From: a virus
Direction: 5' to 3' (one strand)
Length of the DNA stretch: 29,049 bases
Virus record (IMG/VR): IMGVR_UViG_3300011113_000748
Span: 1 to 29,049 of that record
Shown here: positions 1 to 7,728 of the stretch, piece by piece
Position numbering within the stretch: the stretch's first letter is position 1
Layout: the number at the start of each line of letters is the position of its first letter
Program-made: the position numbers and the translations under genes
Notes under the pieces: generated by a model
Databases searched by the model: none
What the model saw: only the letters and a program-made list of their open reading frames with translations
Told to the model about the DNA's origin: nothing

Positions 1-1
1 A

Positions 2-286
2 AAAGATGATAAAAAATTGCTTAAAAAATTAAATAAGCATTTTAAAAACGCTATTGATTCTGGTCACGATATTGAATTGTCTGCAATTATGGCAATTATG
101 GCAAATGGATCTACGTTAAGTCCTGGGCAGCTAGATATAGCAGAAACATTTGACCCTGATTTCCCCGAACAAGATCCTCCCTTCATAAGGTCAATCATAG
201 GAATTCATTTGGGGACTAAGGCGCCAGGTCAGGCTACTCCTGATGGAGCCACAGGAGCTCCACCACCGCCTCCTCCAGGTCTATAA
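2..286 (+). CDS. C-terminal part of a phage protein of unknown function (5' end outside window)
   Basis: The reading frame is open from the first bases of the window and stops with TAA at 284-286, so the gene very likely begins upstream. A TTG at 17 is the first start-like codon but has no clear ribosome binding site. The visible 95 codons begin with a lysine-rich helix, continue through an Ala/Ile/Met stretch and end in a disordered Gly/Pro/Ala tail with six consecutive prolines. I do not recognise the family. The stop lies one base before the ATG of the superoxide dismutase gene, so the two are probably co-transcribed. Proline-rich tails also occur in the low-complexity proteins at 15755-18602, but I see no real sequence similarity to them. 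Confidence 0.6.
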   Translation, partial: KDDKKLLKKLNKHFKNAIDSGHDIELSAIMAIMANGSTLSPGQLDIAETFDPDFPEQDPPFIRSIIGIHLGTKAPGQATPDGATGAPPPPPPGL

Positions 287-287
287 A

Positions 288-920
288 ATGGAAAAGTATC
301 CATTTAGTTTACCAGAACTTAAGTATGAATACAGTTTTCTCGAGCCGGAAATATCTCGAGAGACTATGAAGTTGCACCATAGTAAGCATCACAAGTCTTA
401 TGTTGAAAAACTTAATGAATTTGTTAATGGTAACGATTTTTTAATGGAATTACCCATAGACCAATTAATAAGTAAAAAAACTTTAGATGAACTTGATGAT
501 GATTTAGCTCAAAAGATTAGAGACTTTGGTGGTGGTCACATGAACCATATCATGTACTTTAATATGTTTGAAGGCGGTCATAAAAAAGTAGGAAAAATGC
601 TAGAATCTCTTATTAAGAGAGACTTTGGAGATTTTAAAACTTTTGAAAAAGAGTTTAAGCAAAAATCTCAAGACCACTTTGGATCTGGATGGTGCTGGCT
701 TATTTTAAACAAACATGGTCTTAAAATAAAGACAACAACCAATCAAGACAGTCCATTAAATACAGAAGTATGCAAAGTCATCATGGGTGTAGATCTGTGG
801 GAGCACAGTTACTATGTTGATTTTAGAAATAGAAAAAAGGAATATATAGACAAAATTTGGGAAAAGATAAATTGGAGAGACCTAGATAACATAATTTTGG
901 AGGCAGAATATGTCAAATGA
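288..920 (+). CDS. sodA: Superoxide dismutase, Fe/Mn family, Mn-type residue pattern
   Basis: The product (210 aa) converts superoxide to hydrogen peroxide and oxygen; it should be cytoplasmic, as no signal peptide is seen. The length matches bacterial SodA/SodB. The four metal ligands are present: His30 (LHHSKHHKSYV), His87 (GGGHMNH), Asp169 and His173 (DLWEH). Tyr38 is the conserved active-site tyrosine. The outer-sphere glutamine is Q153 in NQDSPL, and the position that holds Gln in iron enzymes is glycine (GGGH); both follow the Mn-type pattern. I chose ATG 288 because the longer frame from 243 lies inside the upstream gene. The end overlaps the next start by 11 bases. Metal use is inferred from residues, and a cambialistic enzyme is possible. 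Confidence 0.95.
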   Translation: MEKYPFSLPELKYEYSFLEPEISRETMKLHHSKHHKSYVEKLNEFVNGNDFLMELPIDQLISKKTLDELDDDLAQKIRDFGGGHMNHIMYFNMFEGGHKKVGKMLESLIKRDFGDFKTFEKEFKQKSQDHFGSGWCWLILNKHGLKIKTTTNQDSPLNTEVCKVIMGVDLWEHSYYVDFRNRKKEYIDKIWEKINWRDLDNIILEAEYVK

Positions 921-1203
921 AGATGATGCACAAAACTGGTACTTAAGATCTTTGCAGAATATTGCTGACAGCATAGGTCAAGCAAGAATGACAAAATCTG
1001 CTTCTCTCAAAAAAGCTATATCTGAATCATTTGATGTTTCTATATCAACTGATCAAGCAAAAGATATGATGAAACTTATGTCTGAAAATTACAAATCAAA
1101 AGACAGAGTAAGTTACATGTCTTCTAAGCTTGTAGAAATTCTTAAGATAGAAGAATCAGATTGCAAAAAAATTGCATCGTTTTTATCTAACTTCAAGAAG
1201 TAA
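910..1203 (+). CDS. Small helical protein of unknown function
   Basis: A 97-residue hydrophilic, probably all-helical protein rich in Ser, Lys and Asp, with no membrane segment or recognised motif. A strong ribosome binding site (GGAGG at 899-903) lies six bases before the ATG, so it is a genuine gene even though it starts inside the end of the SOD gene. Its stop overlaps the end of the minus-strand gene 1193-2191 by 11 bases in a convergent arrangement with no room for an intrinsic terminator. A link to SOD function is suggested only by the overlap. Confidence 0.75.
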   Translation: MSNEDDAQNWYLRSLQNIADSIGQARMTKSASLKKAISESFDVSISTDQAKDMMKLMSENYKSKDRVSYMSSKLVEILKIEESDCKKIASFLSNFKK

Positions 1204-2191
1204 GTTTAGTCACAAAAAAATAGGGAAATTGAATTAGACTTAACAACCTTAGGTCAACATTTGGCAATATTTCTTTGCCACAGTTAAAACATGGATCATC
1301 GCTATCATTAAAGGGATGTCCAGGATACCCACCCTCTCCACCTACAGCATATAATATTGGATTATATGTTTTAAATTCATATACAGTAGGTGTCGTAGTA
1401 ATGTCTAATCTATCAAAATTTGTAAAGTACATAGGATAATTGCTTATGTCAGTTGGCAATATATTAGCCACTGAAGAGTATCCGCTGTCTGATCCCTCAA
1501 ACTCTCTAACTTTTCTGATGCTACCATCTATATTGGCGTTTATTCCCTCTTTGCAAGAAATGATAAGAATAAAAGAAAGAGACGACCATGGATGTTTCAT
1601 TCCCTCAAATGTATTTTGTTGAGTAAGTATTAATCCACTATTGTAGCGTATTCTTCCGTCGCTTCCTACTTCATTTGGGTCGGGGGATAGCGAATAAACA
1701 TTTTCGTCAAGATATGTTATTGGGTTTACTTTACTTCCATCAACCAAGTAATACTTAACTCCTCCATATCTACGAAGCCAATATCCTTTAAGCTTTGAAG
1801 TACCGTCTAAATTGTCATTAAAATACTTACTGTTAACTGCTAATTTAAGGCTAAAGCTGTCATCTACCAAATGTATTCTAGCACCACTGTAATAGTCTAA
1901 ATCAATCGTAAACTGCCAGTCTGCAATATTTATAAGATTGGGACTAGTACTATTTGGAAAACTTAAATCTCTTTTTATCAGAGATGATGAGCATCCATTG
2001 TGTATAAAGTTATCTAAATAGCCTCTTCTAGAATTAATGCTTACTTTTGAATTAGATAGAGATATTCCAGTATCATAACCGTTTCCGTCACATATATTTC
2101 TTTCTGCTGAAGTTATACCACTGTTAGAGCCAGCTATATTCAGCACGGACTTATGTATTTCTGAAACTTTTTTGTTAGTTAAATTTGGCAT
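1193..2191 (-). CDS. Putative virion fibre or structural protein
   Basis: A 332-aa protein rich in Ser, Asn, Gly, Asp and Tyr, a composition typical of beta-rich phage surface proteins. Near the N-terminus the segment NGYDTGISLSNSKVSI matches a repeat in the neighbouring gene 2195-3460 (NNSLISLSNSEVSI), which in turn resembles the LSxxxVxI repeats of large-phage fibre proteins. The rest is not recognised. A single CxxC (CFNC) lies near the C-terminus. It starts three bases after the upstream gene stops and has only a weak ribosome binding site, suggesting translational coupling in a three-gene minus-strand operon. A structural role is inferred from composition and the shared motif. Confidence 0.7.
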   Translation of the reverse strand: MPNLTNKKVSEIHKSVLNIAGSNSGITSAERNICDGNGYDTGISLSNSKVSINSRRGYLDNFIHNGCSSSLIKRDLSFPNSTSPNLINIADWQFTIDLDYYSGARIHLVDDSFSLKLAVNSKYFNDNLDGTSKLKGYWLRRYGGVKYYLVDGSKVNPITYLDENVYSLSPDPNEVGSDGRIRYNSGLILTQQNTFEGMKHPWSSLSFILIISCKEGINANIDGSIRKVREFEGSDSGYSSVANILPTDISNYPMYFTNFDRLDITTTPTVYEFKTYNPILYAVGGEGGYPGHPFNDSDDPCFNCGKEILPNVDLRLLSLIQFPYFFVTKLTS

Positions 2192-2194
2192 ATG

Positions 2195-3460
2195 TTAATA
2201 GGCAAAAACTTCTTCTATAGATGTGTTATACAAAACAATATAATTGTTTATTGAATTAAATGTAGATAGTCCTGCAGTTATGATTTTTTCATTATAAATA
2301 CTTTGACTATTTGTATTGATAAATCTAACGTTTAATTTAAAGTTACTTACAGTATCGTGTACTGTGCTAATTTTACAATTAAATACATTTGTTTCTAAAG
2401 AATTAGAGGCTTCTTGATAAGGAACATTTGATATATCAATATTGATATAAAAAGTTTTTACTTCAGCTGAAGAGGATGTATATTTTATTATGATGTGATC
2501 TTTAATGTTTTCTTTAATAGTATATGTATCATTAGAGTCGTTAATTGAAAGCAAAAAAGGAGATATAGATGAAGAACCAAAAATTCCATCATTTATGAAT
2601 CCTCCATTTGAGCTTATACTCACTTCACTGTTGGAAAGACTTATAAGAGAATTATTACCAGCCCCATCTTGCAATTGTTCAAGTGCGGTATCAAGTCCCG
2701 AACCATTATTGTTCAAGTATAATAAGTCTCTGTACGACCCCCCAGGAGATGCTTTAGACAAGGGAACTGCAGACTTAGAAGATTTTCCCAGCCTTACGTA
2801 GTCTCCGTACAAGTTAGTTGAGTCCTCACATAAAGATTTTAGTCTTGTAAGGTCTGGTTGTCCACCAGATTTAAAAAAGTCTTCGCTTTCTAATGAAACA
2901 AAAAACTCTCCACCTAGTCCTATATTTTCACTAAAAAACTCTACCTTAATAACAGAAACACTTTTATTTGTTTGTTTAAAATAAGAGGTCAGGCCATTAA
3001 TCACATATCCATCTGAAGATGTAAAAACAACATTAGAGTCTACTCCTGCGTTGCTATATAGTATTTTGGTTACTGCATAAATTGGTGATGAAGAGAATTT
3101 ATCAACAAAAGAAGGGGGCAACAAGTTTACGGTTAACTCGTAATCTTCAGATACATATGGATCAGAATAATATGTAATTAAAGCAACTTCAGCTGGATTG
3201 CCAATACGAATTGTATGATAGCCAGACCATGAAGATCTAATAAGATCAAATTTATAACATGCAGAATTAAACCTGTACGATGTAAGTTCTCCTCCGTTAA
3301 AATTTATATCAATACTGTGTTTGGAACACTTGATATTCGTATTATTGCCAAGTCCATCAGTAACAAACTCCATAGTGGCTGAAAGGCCATTATAGAGATC
3401 TCCTATTACTAGGATATCACCATATGATTCTGATGGAGTTTTACCTTTTAATCCGCTCAT
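2195..3460 (-). CDS. Putative virion fibre protein with internal repeats
   Basis: A 421-aa Ser/Asn/Gly/Asp-rich protein. Two internal copies of one module are visible: an N-terminal one around residues 20-60 (DGLGNNTNIKCSKHSIDI) and one in the middle around residues 245-300 (DGAGNNSLISLSNSEVSI, followed by NGGF). Both share DGxGNN-(S/T)xI plus an alternating S-x-I/V beta pattern. Each copy is preceded by a GDxY or YRD-LYL-type segment (SYGDILVIGDLYNGL; SYRDLLYLNNNGSGL). This layout fits repeated beta domains of a fibre or decoration protein. The start overlaps the stop of the gene upstream (ATGA at 3457-3460). I cannot say which virion part it belongs to. Confidence 0.7.
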   Translation of the reverse strand: MSGLKGKTPSESYGDILVIGDLYNGLSATMEFVTDGLGNNTNIKCSKHSIDINFNGGELTSYRFNSACYKFDLIRSSWSGYHTIRIGNPAEVALITYYSDPYVSEDYELTVNLLPPSFVDKFSSSPIYAVTKILYSNAGVDSNVVFTSSDGYVINGLTSYFKQTNKSVSVIKVEFFSENIGLGGEFFVSLESEDFFKSGGQPDLTRLKSLCEDSTNLYGDYVRLGKSSKSAVPLSKASPGGSYRDLLYLNNNGSGLDTALEQLQDGAGNNSLISLSNSEVSISSNGGFINDGIFGSSSISPFLLSINDSNDTYTIKENIKDHIIIKYTSSSAEVKTFYINIDISNVPYQEASNSLETNVFNCKISTVHDTVSNFKLNVRFINTNSQSIYNEKIITAGLSTFNSINNYIVLYNTSIEEVFAY

Positions 3461-3894
3461 ACATTCATTTCTGAACCAACAAACGATATGTTGCTGATGT
3501 CATTGACTCTGATAAAATCTTCTGCCGGATTAAAAACTCCAGAAAAACCTAAATACAAGATTGTTTTCCATTCATGATTGATTAAAGAATCATCTGGACT
3601 AGAAGTAAGCACCTGTTTTAAAAGAGCAAAGTGTTTAGGTATAGATGTGCAAGCTATTTTGGCTTTAGGCTTTATTCTAACTTTCACTGTATATTTAGAC
3701 TTTGGATTTTCTTTGTATAGCTTAATAAAACCTGTTTTTTTAATTTGGTCTTCTGCTTGTTTAAAAAACTTATTTACGTTTCCAGATTCGGCATCAAAAG
3801 AGACGAAATAGACCTTGTCCTGGTCTCTAGAAATGGTTCTACCAAGAGCATCTTTCACTATTTGCTTTGTTTGCTTATCATTTTGAGGTTCCAT
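3457..3894 (-). CDS. Protein of unknown function, first gene of the minus-strand fibre operon
   Basis: A 145-aa mixed-charge protein with a lysine-rich middle and no membrane segment. I recognise no domain. It is the promoter-proximal gene of the minus-strand trio ending at 1193, and its ATGA overlap with the next gene suggests coupled translation. Its start faces thyX with only 45 bases between the two ATGs, so any promoters for both operons must sit in that gap or inside the opposite gene. A role with the fibre-like products downstream is inferred only from the operon. Confidence 0.7.
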   Translation of the reverse strand: MEPQNDKQTKQIVKDALGRTISRDQDKVYFVSFDAESGNVNKFFKQAEDQIKKTGFIKLYKENPKSKYTVKVRIKPKAKIACTSIPKHFALLKQVLTSSPDDSLINHEWKTILYLGFSGVFNPAEDFIRVNDISNISFVGSEMNV

Positions 3895-3939
3895 ATGGAT
3901 ATTTACCCAATACGTACTCTGTAACCTTTTGGAGGCATT

Positions 3940-4785
3940 ATGAATTCATCGACTAATAAATATGAAAGAAAAGTACTAGATCATGGTCTAGTTAGACTGG
4001 TAGATACCATGCCAAACGCAAGCGGAGACAGTCCGTTTGAGACTGCTGTTGTACAGATGGCTAGAGTAAGTTATGGAAGCGGCACAAAGTCTTTTAGAGA
4101 AGATCTTGGCCTGGTCAAGTATTTATTAGAAAACGACCATACCAGTCCTTTTGAGGGAGTAACACTTAAATTTCACATTAAGATGCCCATATTTGTTGCA
4201 AGACAGTGGATTAGGCATCGAACTGCAAGTGTAAATGAGTATTCGGCTAGATATTCTGTTGTTGAAGATGTTTTTTACATTCCAGATCCAACCAGATTGA
4301 CCACTCAAAGCTTATCCAATAAGCAAAGTTCTTCTGACACCATGATTGAAAATGCGGAGCAGGTATCTGCAAAAATTGCCGCACATTCAAAAGAATGCTA
4401 TGAGCTTTACGAAAGTTTACTTTCTCAAGGACTATCAAGAGAACTTGCAAGAATGGTTATACCTGTAAACGTGTATACAGAAATGTATTGGGTAATGAAT
4501 TTGCACAATTTGCTTAAGTTTTTGAGACTAAGAATGGATCATCACGCTCAGTATGAAATTCGTGTATTTGCAGACGCAATTTTTGATATTGTAAATGAAA
4601 TAGCGCCCAACATTATGGAAGTATGGAAGTCTTCTCAACTAGAATCTGTAAGATTTACTGGGGAAGAACTAGAGGTTATTAAAAGCATAATTTCTGTTGG
4701 GTGTGAACCAGCGATTCCAGAATCATGGAGCAAAAGAAGAAAAGACGCTTTTACTGAAAAACTAAGCGTTTTTAGTCAAGAGTAG
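3940..4785 (+). CDS. thyX: Flavin-dependent thymidylate synthase ThyX
   Basis: ThyX methylates dUMP to dTMP using methylenetetrahydrofolate, FAD and NADPH. The diagnostic motif RHRxxSxNxxSxRY is intact at residues 92-105 (RHRTASVNEYSARY), and the C-terminal segment DHHAQYEIRVFA matches the conserved helix with the substrate-binding glutamine and arginine. At 281 aa it is slightly longer than many bacterial ThyX proteins. GGAGG lies just upstream of ATG 3940. It opens the plus-strand block that also carries nrdJ and dut, so the phage encodes steps on both sides of dUMP. Use of ThyX rather than ThyA is common in large phages. Confidence 0.97.
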   Translation: MNSSTNKYERKVLDHGLVRLVDTMPNASGDSPFETAVVQMARVSYGSGTKSFREDLGLVKYLLENDHTSPFEGVTLKFHIKMPIFVARQWIRHRTASVNEYSARYSVVEDVFYIPDPTRLTTQSLSNKQSSSDTMIENAEQVSAKIAAHSKECYELYESLLSQGLSRELARMVIPVNVYTEMYWVMNLHNLLKFLRLRMDHHAQYEIRVFADAIFDIVNEIAPNIMEVWKSSQLESVRFTGEELEVIKSIISVGCEPAIPESWSKRRKDAFTEKLSVFSQE

Positions 4786-4808
4786 GATTTTTCTACAACT
4801 TGGCATAA

Positions 4809-4826
4809 TATACCGGGAGAGGTATA
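4809..4826 (+). promoter_or_regulatory. Hairpin presenting the ribosome binding site of the gene at 4829
   Basis: TATACC at 4809-4814 and GGTATA at 4821-4826 form a perfect six-base-pair stem, leaving GGGAGA as the loop. The purine-rich Shine-Dalgarno stretch GGGAGAGG (4815-4822) thus sits in the loop and the first stem pairs, and the ATG at 4829 follows two bases later. This resembles the translational operators of T4-like phages in architecture only. It could also be chance in AT-rich DNA. Confidence 0.4.
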
Positions 4827-4828
4827 CT

Positions 4829-5164
4829 ATGTTCAATATAAATTCAGATGACAAAATGGACTTGCTACAAGAATCTGAAAAGATAGTTGATCAAATTACT
4901 GCAGCATGGCTTAATCCTAAAAAATCTATATCAGGAGATGCTGCTAGAATATGGGACGCCATGCAATCTTGGAATATAGACCAAGACGGCAAACTGATGA
5001 AAAAAGAAAACAGAGGATACTTTATATCTTTGGTTGCCATGTTTTTGAATGTTGAAAAAGAAACTATAAAAATGTGCTTGAGCACCATTTCCAAAACAAA
5101 CCGTAAAGGGTCTAAGTGGGAAAAAGTTGTCTCAAAGTTTTCGAAACCATCTTCCCAAATATAG
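4829..5164 (+). CDS. Protein of unknown function, 111 aa
   Basis: A helical, charged protein without recognised motif. The ribosome binding site GGGAGAGG precedes ATG 4829 and lies in the loop of a six-base-pair hairpin (4809-4826), which may control its translation. The end overlaps the GTG start of the next gene by 49 bases in another frame. Its middle has an Ile/Ala-Ala-Trp segment and two tryptophans that may form a small helical core. No function is proposed. Confidence 0.75.
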   Translation: MFNINSDDKMDLLQESEKIVDQITAAWLNPKKSISGDAARIWDAMQSWNIDQDGKLMKKENRGYFISLVAMFLNVEKETIKMCLSTISKTNRKGSKWEKVVSKFSKPSSQI

Positions 5165-5373
5165 TTCAAAAGAGGGAAGTAATCTTTTACGGTGGCCTAG
5201 ATAAAAAAGGCTATAATGTAAGCCACAAGCTTTACACACTAAAGATTAATCATCAATTCGTTCTTGATGAAGAACTAATTTACCTTCAAATAGTTGACTT
5301 AAAAACAATAAAAGGTTTTGATCCTATCGTTGACTATTTGGATAACTACCGATACTTTCTGGATATATATTAG
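5116..5373 (+). CDS. Small protein of unknown function, GTG start
   Basis: An 85-aa protein starting at GTG 5116 inside the 3' end of the preceding gene. AAGGG at 5105-5109 is a plausible ribosome binding site, and no other ATG, GTG or TTG follows in frame until close to the end, so the overlap must be real if the gene is. The sequence is rich in Tyr, Ile, Leu and Asp with regular beta-type alternation (YGGLDKKGYNVSHKLYTLKI), consistent with a small beta-rich fold. It stops one base before the next gene. The family is not recognised. Confidence 0.6.
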   Translation: MGKSCLKVFETIFPNIVQKREVIFYGGLDKKGYNVSHKLYTLKINHQFVLDEELIYLQIVDLKTIKGFDPIVDYLDNYRYFLDIY

Positions 5374-5374
5374 T

Positions 5375-5689
5375 ATGTTAGAACAATTTATTCTCTCCAC
5401 TATAGGTGGTATTGGAATGGCTACTCTAATTGTAGAAAAGGGCGATGACTTTCCAATTAAACCTTTTAAAAACATCGCTCACACAATAGTTAAAAAGTTG
5501 CTAGGCGACTCATGGGCAAAGGTATTTGAATGCACTGTATGCATGTCTTTTTGGACGGCATTGCTATGTGAAGCTTTTTTGTTTATGTTTTCAAAGACTT
5601 TCACATGGCCAGTAAGCGGGTTTGCTGCTGCAGGTATTTCATTTTATCTAATTGATTTTTTGAACACCATAGACAATAGAAAAGGATGA
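5375..5689 (+). CDS. Small membrane protein with a CxxCxxFW motif
   Basis: A 104-aa protein with a hydrophobic N-terminal segment (FILSTIGGIGMATLIV), a central CTVCMSFW motif leading into a second hydrophobic helix (TALLCEAFLFMF) and a third hydrophobic stretch near the C-terminus (VSGFAAAGISFYLIDFL). CPxC-x2-FW followed by a membrane helix is a pattern I know from small DUF1360-like phage and bacterial membrane proteins, though the proline is missing here. I chose ATG 5375 over the frame start at 5318 because 5375 directly follows the upstream stop. No good ribosome binding site is visible, so translation may be coupled. The function is unknown, and the cysteines could bind a metal or a disulfide. 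Confidence 0.7.
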   Translation: MLEQFILSTIGGIGMATLIVEKGDDFPIKPFKNIAHTIVKKLLGDSWAKVFECTVCMSFWTALLCEAFLFMFSKTFTWPVSGFAAAGISFYLIDFLNTIDNRKG

Positions 5690-6519
5690 ACAACATGAAG
5701 AAAATTAAGAAAGAAAAAGTAAAAAAGCACAAGATAAAGCAAGATCCCGAGCTGTGGAAAAAACTTGATGATCTAAGAAATGCTGTTAAAGATTTTCACA
5801 ACAGTGAGCCATATAAGAGAGTAAGAGCTCAGCTAGCAGAGCTCAATTACCCAATAGTTATTAAGTTAGCTGATTTACTTCATCATAAGTATCCAGAAAC
5901 TGATAGAGATGATCTTCAGGGCTTTGGAAGCATAGGTCTTCTAGATGCCATAGATAAATTTGATCCATACAAAGATATTCAATTTGAAACATTTGCAACT
6001 TATCGCATATTTGGATCTATGTACGATGAAATGAGAAAACTTGATTGGGTTCCCAGATTAACTCGCCAGCGGCATTCTAAGGTTGAAAAAATACGTGACA
6101 AATTTATTGCAGAAAATGGAAGAGTGCCAACTAATGAGGAAATGATGGACATGGTTTCAGGAAGTTCTGTAACAGAAAAACAAAAAACTATAGACGACAG
6201 TATAATCAAGATGTCCTACTCTATTAATAAGTTGCCGTTTGAAGATGAAGAAGATGATTTTTCTAGCATGCATGTTGATAAAAAACCTTGTCAAATAAAA
6301 GAGCTAGAAAGAAAAGAATTTTTTGCTAATAAAATTGCACCAGGATTAAACGATCTTGAAACAAGATTTGTGTACTTAGTGTATTACGAAGGAAGATCTT
6401 TAAAAGAGGCTGCACAAATACTACAAATTAAAGAAAGTAGAAGTTCTTCTGTTCACGAAGCTGCTCTGAAAAAGCTAAAGGAAATTTTTAAGGAAAAAGA
6501 TGAATTGATTGTGAGATAA
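5686..6519 (+). CDS. Sigma-70 family RNA polymerase sigma factor, FliA/WhiG-like
   Basis: The product probably directs host RNA polymerase to phage promoters. Region 2 is clear around residues 60-125: DRDDLQGFGSIGLLDAIDKF, then FETFATYRIFGSMYDEMRKL and DWVPR, which is the FliA/WhiG-type region 2.2-2.4 and linker. A region 3-like helix follows (GRVPTNEEMM). The C-terminal helix-turn-helix is region 4 (LNDLETRFVYLVYYEGRSLK, then EAAQIL). At 277 aa it is larger than T4 gp55. The first ATG (5686) overlaps the previous stop; ATG 5695 has AAGGA eight bases upstream and may be the true start. The lysine-rich N-terminus has no assigned role. The promoters it reads are not identified. Confidence 0.9.
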   Translation: MNNMKKIKKEKVKKHKIKQDPELWKKLDDLRNAVKDFHNSEPYKRVRAQLAELNYPIVIKLADLLHHKYPETDRDDLQGFGSIGLLDAIDKFDPYKDIQFETFATYRIFGSMYDEMRKLDWVPRLTRQRHSKVEKIRDKFIAENGRVPTNEEMMDMVSGSSVTEKQKTIDDSIIKMSYSINKLPFEDEEDDFSSMHVDKKPCQIKELERKEFFANKIAPGLNDLETRFVYLVYYEGRSLKEAAQILQIKESRSSSVHEAALKKLKEIFKEKDELIVR

Positions 6520-6521
6520 GT

Positions 6522-7097
6522 ATGGATTCTAGAATTTGCCTAGTTCTTAATAAACACTGGAAGCCTGTCAGCTTTTGTTCTGCATATCATGGAATTTCCA
6601 AGATGATGAATGAAAGAGCTCTGATGATTGCCATGCCAGATTTCAGGCTTATAGACGGAAAAGAATGGATGGATATGGCAACTGATGACAGCAATGATGG
6701 CATTCTCACAACAAGAGGATATCTTCCTGCTCCAGAAGTGATAGTCGCTAAATTTTTTGAAAAAGTGTTTTATAGACATCCATCATGTAATAGGAAGAAC
6801 TTACTAAAAAGAGATGGGCTACGCTGTCAATACACGGGAAGACTACTTGAAAGACATGATGCTACCATAGATCATTTGCTGCCACGATCTCGTGGAGGAA
6901 AAACAGAATGGAATAATTGTGTTGTGACCAGTTTTAATTTTAATAATAAAAAAGGAGCTAGAACTCCAGAAGAAATTAATCACAAGCCAATATGCAATCC
7001 TTCAAAGCCAGTATGGGGACTTATTGATTATCTTCCAGAAAACATAGTCATTCCAGAGTCTTGGAAGCACTTTATAAAATTAAGAAATCATGAATAA
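6522..7097 (+). CDS. HNH endonuclease family protein
   Basis: A 191-aa protein whose residues about 95-150 carry an HNH nuclease core: RDGLRCQYTG, then DHLLPRSRGGKTEWNNCV and NFNNKKGARTP. The DH, NN and N-x-K-K positions of the metal-binding and catalytic core are present. The usual zinc knuckle C-x2-C is only half kept (CQYT instead of CxYC), so structural zinc binding may be lost. The N-terminal 90 residues (VLNKHWKPV) match the front part seen in many phage HNH proteins of the 'restriction endonuclease-like' annotation. It starts two bases after the sigma factor stop. It could be a packaging-associated or free-standing homing nuclease, and I cannot tell which. Confidence 0.85.
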   Translation: MDSRICLVLNKHWKPVSFCSAYHGISKMMNERALMIAMPDFRLIDGKEWMDMATDDSNDGILTTRGYLPAPEVIVAKFFEKVFYRHPSCNRKNLLKRDGLRCQYTGRLLERHDATIDHLLPRSRGGKTEWNNCVVTSFNFNNKKGARTPEEINHKPICNPSKPVWGLIDYLPENIVIPESWKHFIKLRNHE

Positions 7098-7728
7098 TAA
7101 CTTGATTTCAAGATGGAAAGATAGACTTCAAGGTCATCCATGTTTTGTTGTTGGGAATAGTCCAACACTAAATCATGTAGATATAAACTCTATTAAGAAT
7201 TTTTTCTCCATAGGAATTAATAGAGCTTTTTTTAAATTTGATCCAACTATACTTTTTTGGCAAGACAAAGAATTATGGATGTCTGAAAAAAATAAATTGC
7301 TTTCGTCAAAAAGTATTAGAGTTTGTCATCCTAAGGGTGATCCCTTAAAAAGATTTCATCATTTTGATATAAAAGGTTCAGGATTTAAAAGAGCTGAAAA
7401 ACCATCTGTTTTGCATGGAAGAGGAAGTTCTGGACCTCTTGCGGTTCAATTTGCTCATGCGCTAGGGTGCGCCCCTATATTTTTACTAGGCATGGATTGT
7501 AAAACCGATGGTATAAATACAGATTTTTTTGGAGTAAATAAAACTTGGAAACCTCATACTATTTCTTTATGTCAACATGGCTTAGATTGGATACTGTCAG
7601 AATATGGAAGAGAAGAAGTAATAAATATAAGTGGCTCACCTCAAGAAGTAAGCACTATTGCCGACAAATTTAGAATACAAGCAAAAGGTTTAGAATTTTA
7701 TAAAAAGCTTCTTTTAGGTCAGAATTGA
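7090..7728 (+). CDS. DUF115/MptE-like Rossmann-fold protein
   Basis: A 212-aa protein with FVVGNSPTLN near the N-terminus, GINRAFF shortly after, and SSGPLAVQFAHALGCAPIFL followed by LGMDC in the C-terminal half. The nucleotide-binding-type loop GNSPTLN, the GxNRAF element and a SGxxAxxxAxxLGxxPIxLxGxD segment are the layout of the 6-hydroxymethylpterin pyrophosphokinase MptE-like (DUF115) fold, often found in glycosylation loci and in phages. A pterin kinase role would fit beside folate-using ThyX, while a sugar-related role is equally possible. It overlaps the HNH gene by eight bases. Family assignment is moderate and the reaction is unproven. Confidence 0.7.
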   Translation: MNNNLISRWKDRLQGHPCFVVGNSPTLNHVDINSIKNFFSIGINRAFFKFDPTILFWQDKELWMSEKNKLLSSKSIRVCHPKGDPLKRFHHFDIKGSGFKRAEKPSVLHGRGSSGPLAVQFAHALGCAPIFLLGMDCKTDGINTDFFGVNKTWKPHTISLCQHGLDWILSEYGREEVINISGSPQEVSTIADKFRIQAKGLEFYKKLLLGQN

